Part shown: piece by piece, positions 1 through 4,075 of the stretch
How the letters are laid out: the number at the start of each line of letters is the position of its first letter
Position numbering within the stretch: the first letter of the stretch is position 1
Notes under the pieces: generated by a model
Seen by the model: only the letters and a program-made list of their open reading frames with translations
What the model was told of the DNA's origin: nothing
The model's database searches: none
NCBI GenBank assembly: GCA_029260695.1
Contig: JAJDCT010000310.1
Coordinates: 1-6,002, forward strand
Length of the DNA stretch: 6,002 nucleotides
Direction of reading: 5' to 3'
Origin: Phycisphaeraceae bacterium
GTDB lineage: Bacteria; Planctomycetota; Phycisphaerae; Phycisphaerales; Phycisphaeraceae
Program-made: the position numbers and the translations under genes

Positions 1-416
1 TCCGCGTGGATACCCGTATCACTCAGCGTCCCGGAAAAACTATCACTGTTGAGTCCGGCGACACGCTCTCGGAACTGGCGACCAAGCACCTGGGCAGCGC
101 TACCCGGTGGCAAGATCTTTTGGATGCCAACCGTGACAAGCTGGACGACCCGCAAGGCTTGCAGGTCGGGATGAAGCTGCGTCTGCCCGGCGCGGCCGAC
201 AGCACACCAACAGCCACGTCGACACCCGGCAGGACACCTAAGCCAAGTAGCAGTGACCAGACCTACACCGTCCGTCCCGGTGACAACCTCACAGAGATCG
301 CGGAGAAAACATTGAGCGATGGCAGCAAGTGGCAGGTGATCTACCAGGCCAACCGCGACAAACTCAAGAGCCCGGACCGCCTCATCGTTGGGCAAAAGTT
401 ACGCATCCCTCGATAA
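1..416 (+). CDS. Double-LysM peptidoglycan-binding protein, C-terminal part (5' end outside the window)
   Basis: This is the C-terminal part of a protein with two LysM domains, small folds that bind N-acetylglucosamine-containing glycans such as peptidoglycan. Numbering from the in-frame GTG at base 6, LysM 1 spans about residues 13-61 (VESGDTLSELA, then WQDLLDANRDKL and GLQVGMKLRLP). LysM 2 spans about 86-135 (VRPGDNLTEIA, WQVIYQANRDKL, LIVGQKLRIP). A Thr/Ser/Pro-rich linker (about 62-84) separates them, as expected for an extracytoplasmic protein. The frame is open to the left edge and no signal peptide or membrane anchor is visible, so I infer that the GTG is internal and the N-terminus lies upstream. 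The TAA at 414-416 directly follows LysM 2. The gene lies 133 bp before an ftsL-ftsI pair on the same strand, which suggests an envelope or septal role. No catalytic domain is visible, but one could lie upstream. The LysM assignment is firm; the exact role is unknown. Confidence 0.87.
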   Translation, partial: RVDTRITQRPGKTITVESGDTLSELATKHLGSATRWQDLLDANRDKLDDPQGLQVGMKLRLPGAADSTPTATSTPGRTPKPSSSDQTYTVRPGDNLTEIAEKTLSDGSKWQVIYQANRDKLKSPDRLIVGQKLRIPR

Positions 417-498
417 GACGACTCGGAAATCACTTGGGTGCCCTGGAAGGGTGAGCAGGATTGGCAACCCGTATCGCTCCGCGAAATCGCAGGGTGCC

Positions 499-520
499 GT
501 TACCACGACGTGACCGTAAC
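499..520. promoter_or_regulatory. Imperfect dyad in the gap before ftsL
   Basis: The LysM-ftsL gap (417-549) is non-coding; the ftsL frame is closed by a TAA at 529-531. Within it, GTTAC (499-503) and GTAAC (516-520) form inverted arms around a central CACGACGTG. About 17 bp separate TTACCA (500-505) from TATCTG (523-528), a poor match to -35/-10 elements. It could be an operator or promoter region for ftsL-ftsI, but 5-bp arms are common by chance, so this is a weak call. Confidence 0.15.
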
Positions 521-549
521 CGTATCTGTAAACCGCACCGGACAGCACT

Positions 550-846
550 ATGTTCGCCAAGTTATTGACGGCCTTGGTGCTTGCGGTGGTGATGGGCTCG
601 GCTGTTTTTAATCTGCGCCAGCAGCGCCTTGAGTTAATGCACGAGATCACCGGGCTGCATCGGCAGATGAATCGGGACAGCCAGGCAACCTGGGACACCC
701 AGGTCCGTATCGCCAAACGCACCGGCCCCGAGGCACTGCATGAAGCGCTAGCGCGCGTGGGCCTGGAGATGGAGCCGGCGGTTAGTCAGGCCGAGGTTCA
801 GGACGAACCGCCGATGCCCCTCGTCGACGCGAACTATGAGCGATGA
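550..846 (+). CDS. ftsL: FtsL-like divisome protein (small bitopic coiled-coil protein)
   Basis: This 98-residue protein has FtsL/DivIC architecture. A very short N-terminus carries one Lys (K4), a single membrane helix covers about residues 5-20, and a periplasmic coiled coil follows with heptad-spaced L22, L29, L36 plus I33 and M40. A segment of the form R-T-G-P-E-A-L...A-R-V-G-L-E-M (about 57-74) then resembles the conserved end of FtsL/FtsB-family proteins, a Pro followed by a short helix and a Gly-hydrophobic turn. The tail (about 76-98) is acidic and probably flexible. In other bacteria FtsL forms a complex with FtsB and FtsQ and activates FtsW-FtsI. ATG 550 is the only plausible start because a stop lies in frame at 529-531; no clear Shine-Dalgarno precedes it. 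The gene overlaps ftsI by 11 bp (836-846), so translation is probably coupled. The family assignment rests on topology, size and position rather than strong sequence identity; an FtsB-like protein is the main alternative. Confidence 0.75.
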   Translation: MFAKLLTALVLAVVMGSAVFNLRQQRLELMHEITGLHRQMNRDSQATWDTQVRIAKRTGPEALHEALARVGLEMEPAVSQAEVQDEPPMPLVDANYER

Positions 847-2644
847 TGGCCACTTATATACCGAAGCCAACAGCCAGCCGGTGCTCAGGCCCGGTGGTGT
901 GCCGACCCAGGTAGACCGCAGCCCCGCTCGGGTTCTGCTGGTCGGGCGCGTGATGATTATCCTGGTCACGGTGGTGTTGCTGATCCTGCTTGGCAGGGTG
1001 GTGCAGCTGCAGACCTACCCTCAGGAACGGCTCGCTTCGAAACTCGGGTCGCAGCAAAGTACCCGGCACCTGCAGGGCCGACGCGGCACGATCCTTGATC
1101 GCAACGGCCGGGTGCTGGCGACGACGCGCATCGCCAAGCGTTTGTTCGTCGACCCGGTCCTGATCGTCGACCGCTCCAGCTTCTCAGAGAAGGCGGGCTA
1201 CGGGCTGGGGTACGACCCGGTTGTTATCGAACTGGCGATGGCAGCCCGGCCCAAGAGCCGGTACATCGTTCTGGACCGCAGGATGAACGACCAGCGGACC
1301 GAGCTACTGAAAAACCTTGACCTCCCCGGGCTGGCGACCGACCCGGTGCTGGTGCGCGACTACCCGCAAGGGCCGTTGGCGGGTCAACTGATCGGCTTCG
1401 TCGGTGCCGAGGGCAAGGGGCTTGCTGGGCTGGAGCAGGTCTACGAAAAGCAGATCGCCGCCACCGTCGGACGTGTCAGCTATCAGCGTGATGCGCGCGG
1501 GCGGGCGCTCTGGGTCGAAGCCGGCAACTACCAGAAGCAGACCGACGGCCAAAACCTGCGGTTGTCGATCGACACGGTGATCCAATCGATCGCCGAAGCG
1601 AGCCTCGCCGAAGCGGTCGAGAAGTACCACGCCGAGGCAGGCCAATTGGTGGTAATGGACCCGTTCACCGGGGAAGTACTGGCGATGGCGAACTACCCGG
1701 CGTTCGACCCGGCGACGTTCAACAAGGTCGAGCCCCAGGTGCGGCGCAACCGGGTGGTGACCGACATCTTCGAGCCGGGCTCGATCTTCAAGCCAATCAT
1801 CTGGTCCGCCATGACGCAGCTCGGTGCCGCCGACCCCAACGAGATGATCGACACGACCTCGACTGGGGTACACCGCACGAGCAAGGGACGTCGCCTGCAC
1901 GACGCCAAGCCTCACGGGCGGATCACCTGGGACGAGGTGTTGATCTATTCCAGCAACATCGGCATGTCGATCGTCGCCGAGCGCGTGGGTGCCGAAAAAC
2001 TACACGAGGCGATGGTGCGGTTCGGGTTCGGCAAGCCCACCGGCTCGGGCCTGCCCGGCGAGATCGGCGGGGTCGTGCATCCCTTGAAGAAGTGGACGCA
2101 TTATTCGGTGACGAGTGTGCCGATGGGCCAGGAGGTCAGTGTCACGCCGTTGCAGATGGTCCGTGCGTTCAGCGCGATCGCCAACGGCGGCATGTTACGA
2201 ACACCGACGGTCTTACCGGTGCTGGGGCCCGCGAGTACCCCCCCACCGCTGGGCGTGCGTGTATTGGATCAACGGGTCGCCGATTACACCCGCTCGGTCC
2301 TGCGACGCCAGGTCACCGAGGGCGGTGGGAAGAAGGCCAATTCCGAGCTTTACGACCTATTCGGCAAGACGGGCACGGCCCAGCTCCCCAACCTCAAGCA
2401 GGGCGGTTACTACCAGGACCAGTATGTCTCGTCCTTCATCGCCGGAGCCCCCGCCGACGCTCCGAGGCTGGTGGTCGGCTGCTTCATCCACCGCCCGGAC
2501 AAGTCCATTGGGCACTACGGCGGGGTTGTCTCCGCACCGGCGGTCAGGCAGGTCATGGAGCAGAGCCTGATGTACTTAGGGGTGCCAACCAACGTCGACC
2601 CCGACCCCCAAGCCGGTTCCGGGCACATGGCGATGAACCGTTAA
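836..2644 (+). CDS. ftsI: Septal peptidoglycan transpeptidase FtsI (class B penicillin-binding protein 3)
   Basis: This 602-residue class B PBP crosslinks septal peptidoglycan by DD-transpeptidation in the periplasm, working with FtsW. E. coli FtsI has 588 residues, so the length is normal. Residues 1-36 are cytoplasmic, about 37-56 form a membrane anchor, and about 80-230 form the PBP-dimer domain, opening with RRGTILDRNGRVLATT (82-97) and including DYPQGPLAGQLIGFVG (175-190). The transpeptidase domain covers about 265-575. All three active-site motifs are intact: SIFK at 316-319 (catalytic S316, general base K319), S372-S373-N374, and KTGTA at 511-515. There is no C-terminal PASTA domain; the last 20 residues are polar. 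The ATG at 836 lies inside the end of ftsL, without a strong ribosome site, which fits translational coupling. The next gene is gcvT rather than murE, which is unusual for a dcw cluster. A sporulation (SpoVD-like) role is less likely because there is no PASTA domain and an FtsL-like gene is adjacent. Confidence 0.96.
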   Translation: MSDDGHLYTEANSQPVLRPGGVPTQVDRSPARVLLVGRVMIILVTVVLLILLGRVVQLQTYPQERLASKLGSQQSTRHLQGRRGTILDRNGRVLATTRIAKRLFVDPVLIVDRSSFSEKAGYGLGYDPVVIELAMAARPKSRYIVLDRRMNDQRTELLKNLDLPGLATDPVLVRDYPQGPLAGQLIGFVGAEGKGLAGLEQVYEKQIAATVGRVSYQRDARGRALWVEAGNYQKQTDGQNLRLSIDTVIQSIAEASLAEAVEKYHAEAGQLVVMDPFTGEVLAMANYPAFDPATFNKVEPQVRRNRVVTDIFEPGSIFKPIIWSAMTQLGAADPNEMIDTTSTGVHRTSKGRRLHDAKPHGRITWDEVLIYSSNIGMSIVAERVGAEKLHEAMVRFGFGKPTGSGLPGEIGGVVHPLKKWTHYSVTSVPMGQEVSVTPLQMVRAFSAIANGGMLRTPTVLPVLGPASTPPPLGVRVLDQRVADYTRSVLRRQVTEGGGKKANSELYDLFGKTGTAQLPNLKQGGYYQDQYVSSFIAGAPADAPRLVVGCFIHRPDKSIGHYGGVVSAPAVRQVMEQSLMYLGVPTNVDPDPQAGSGHMAMNR

Positions 2645-2665
2645 AAACCCTGCTATTTGTCATCA

Positions 2666-2702
2666 CAGGCCCCACCCGCTAGCCTGACTGATCTGATCAG
2701 GC
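2666..2702 (+). other. Overlapping short inverted repeats after ftsI
   Basis: GCCTGA (2682-2687) and TCAGGC (2697-2702) can form a 6-bp stem with a 9-nt loop. The same GCCTG could instead pair with CAGGC at 2666-2670 (5 bp, 11-nt loop), so the two hairpins exclude each other. No T-run follows either, so this is not a convincing intrinsic terminator for ftsI. It may be a weak terminator, a protein-binding dyad, or chance. Confidence 0.25.
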
Positions 2703-2703
2703 C

Positions 2704-2722
2704 ACCTTTATCTATATTTAAG
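2704..2722 (+). promoter_or_regulatory. AT-rich candidate promoter region for gcvT
   Basis: In otherwise GC-rich DNA this stretch is strikingly AT-rich and contains TATATT (2713-2718), a good -10 match, about 19 bp before the gcvT start. No -35 match lies at the usual spacing; 2690-2695 reads GATCTG. A transcript from here would have a very short leader. AAGG at 2719-2722 lies 14 nt before the ATG, too far for a standard Shine-Dalgarno. The call rests on composition only. Confidence 0.27.
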
Positions 2723-2736
2723 GTCGAAACCCGCAC

Positions 2737-3864
2737 ATGGAACAGCAAGAAGCCCCACCACTGTTGGAGACACCGTTCCACGGGTTCCATCTCGAGCACG
2801 ACGCCAAGCTCATCGACTTCGCCGGGTGGGAGATGCCGATCCGCTACGGGTCCATCATCAACGAACACAAGCAGGTCCGGAATACCGGTGGGCTGTTCGA
2901 CGTCTCACACATGGGGCGTATCGAGTTCACCGGGAAAGACGCCCAGCCATTCCTCGAACGTCTTCTGACACGCCGTGTCGGCGACATGAAGGACTTCACC
3001 TGCAGGTACAGCCTGATCTGCAACGAAGACGGCGGTGTGAAGGACGACGTGATCGTCTACCGCTTCCTGGATAAGTGGATGCTGGTCGTCAACGCCTCCA
3101 ACCGCGAAAAAATCCTGGTCCATATAGATAACAACAAGGGTGGCCTGGCCGTCAAGATCAAAGACAAAACAGAATCGACCGCGATGATCGCCTTGCAGGG
3201 GCCGGGTGTCATGGACATCATCGATCAATTCTCAAGTGAAGTCCCGGCGCTGAAGCGATACAGCTTCTGCGTCAAGAGCGTGATGACCATGAAGATCGTC
3301 ATCAGCCGGACGGGCTACACCGGCGAAGATGGCGTCGAGGTGATCCTCCCCGCGAAGATGGCCGGGACGGTGATCAAGATGCTGCTCAAAGACCCGGGCG
3401 ATGCCGCAGCGATCAAGCCGTCGGGTCTGGGCGCACGCGATTCGCTCCGGATCGAAGCGGCGATGCCTTTGTACGGCCACGAGATCGATGAAGACACCGA
3501 CCCCTTCACCGCCGGCCTTGGGTTCGCGGTCAGCCTCGACAAGGACAAGGACGAGGACGGAGAAGGCTTCATCGGCCAGGAAGCACTCAAGAAGATCGAG
3601 GGCCAAACCCCCGAACGCCAACTCGTCGGCATGAAACTCAAGGGCCGGCGCACCCCCCGTCAGGGCAATGCGATCTATCAAAATGGCGATCAACTCGGGG
3701 CCGTCACCTCCGGCTGCCTCTCGCCCACGCTCGGGTACCCCATCGCGCTGGCTTACGTCAAGACCGGCAGTTGCACCCTCGGCGACACCGTCACCGTCGC
3801 CGCAGGTTCCAGCCGCGTCGAGGGCGAGATCGTGGAGATCCCGTTCTACCAACGGACGAGCTAG
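2737..3864 (+). CDS. gcvT: Glycine cleavage system T protein (aminomethyltransferase)
   Basis: GcvT takes the aminomethyl group carried on the lipoyl arm of H protein and, with tetrahydrofolate, releases ammonia and forms 5,10-methylene-THF in the cytoplasm. At 375 residues it has the usual length and looks complete. Family landmarks appear in order: LIDFAGWEMPIRYGSI (25-40), FDVSHMG (54-60), NEDGGVKDDVIVYR (96-109) with the Asp pair 103/104 in the catalytic-Asp region, ALQGPG (152-157), RTGYTGEDGVEV (191-202), LGARDSLRIEAAMPLYGHE (231-249), and GAVTSGCLSPTLGYPIALAYV (321-341) in the C-terminal barrel. Residues 268-277 form a Lys/Asp/Glu-rich loop that looks longer than in typical T proteins. 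The ATG at 2737 starts just before conserved sequence and no better start is seen. The genes for the H and P proteins are not in the window. The gene follows ftsI by 92 bp and probably has its own promoter; its 3' side faces a convergent gene. YgfZ-type paralogs are unlikely given the intact motifs. Confidence 0.97.
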   Translation: MEQQEAPPLLETPFHGFHLEHDAKLIDFAGWEMPIRYGSIINEHKQVRNTGGLFDVSHMGRIEFTGKDAQPFLERLLTRRVGDMKDFTCRYSLICNEDGGVKDDVIVYRFLDKWMLVVNASNREKILVHIDNNKGGLAVKIKDKTESTAMIALQGPGVMDIIDQFSSEVPALKRYSFCVKSVMTMKIVISRTGYTGEDGVEVILPAKMAGTVIKMLLKDPGDAAAIKPSGLGARDSLRIEAAMPLYGHEIDEDTDPFTAGLGFAVSLDKDKDEDGEGFIGQEALKKIEGQTPERQLVGMKLKGRRTPRQGNAIYQNGDQLGAVTSGCLSPTLGYPIALAYVKTGSCTLGDTVTVAAGSSRVEGEIVEIPFYQRTS

Positions 3865-4075
3865 AGCATTCTCAATCCAACGGAAGTAGTTTTCATAGCT
3901 GCGCGGCAACGCCCCACAGAGCCCGCGTCGTGTCACGCCGCGGTTAGTAACAAATCTGGCTAGATATGCCTGTCCCTCTCCACGCTACGCTTGGATTGTG
4001 ATTGCTCAAGATCGCATTACACAAACCGATTGTGATGCGATTCTGTTGTTTTTAGAAGCGGAATGTAGCCCGGCG
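3865..4075. other. Convergent intergenic region between gcvT and the oxidoreductase gene
   Basis: These 211 bp separate two genes that end toward each other. I see no convincing gene in either strand. CGCGGC (3902-3907) and GCCGCG (3937-3942) could pair around a 29-nt loop. The right part (about 3990-4060) is clearly more AT-rich than the flanking genes and contains the terminator-like hairpin and a 9-bp direct repeat GATTGTGAT (3994-4002 and 4028-4036). An open frame starts at GTG 3998 but soon runs antisense into the oxidoreductase gene. Confidence 0.6.
4010..4053 (+). terminator. Probable intrinsic terminator for gcvT (bulged hairpin plus T-rich tract)
   Basis: ATCGCAT (4011-4017) pairs with ATGCGAT (4035-4041), and CACAA (4020-4024) pairs with TTGTG (4030-4034). 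This gives a 12-bp stem with a 2-nt bulge (TA, 4018-4019) and a 5-nt loop ACCGA; G4010-T4042 may add a wobble pair. The right arm is followed by a tract with 9 T in 12 bases (4042-4053), so the orientation suits + strand transcription from gcvT, about 145 bp after its stop. The stem is only moderately GC-rich and the T-run is interrupted. On the minus strand no T-run follows, so it would stop the oxidoreductase transcript less well. Confidence 0.45.

Noticed and set aside
504..512. CACGACGTG pseudo-palindrome as an RNA hairpin
   Set aside because: A 1-nt loop cannot form a hairpin; at most it is a DNA-level dyad.
1304..1915. A 203-codon open frame on the minus strand inside ftsI
   Set aside because: It is fully antisense to a well-supported FtsI with all catalytic motifs; it is rich in Arg, Gly and Val with no recognisable domain, typical of a GC-rich shadow frame.
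2092..2682. Overlapping + strand frames (2092-2682 and 2115-2570) in the 3' half of ftsI
   Set aside because: They are other-frame translations of the FtsI transpeptidase region, with Arg/Pro/Ser-rich composition and no motif.
2645..2736. Glycine riboswitch upstream of gcvT
   Set aside because: The gap is only 92 bp, too short for a tandem glycine aptamer, and I see no conserved aptamer core; ftsI lies directly upstream.
3232..3936. A 234-codon open frame on the minus strand over gcvT
   Set aside because: Antisense to conserved GcvT sequence for nearly its whole length; only about 70 bp lie outside, and no family motif is visible.
3902..3942. CGCGGC/GCCGCG inverted repeat as a terminator close to the gcvT stop
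   Set aside because: Only 6 bp with a 29-nt loop and no T-run; the hairpin at 4010-4053 is the better candidate.
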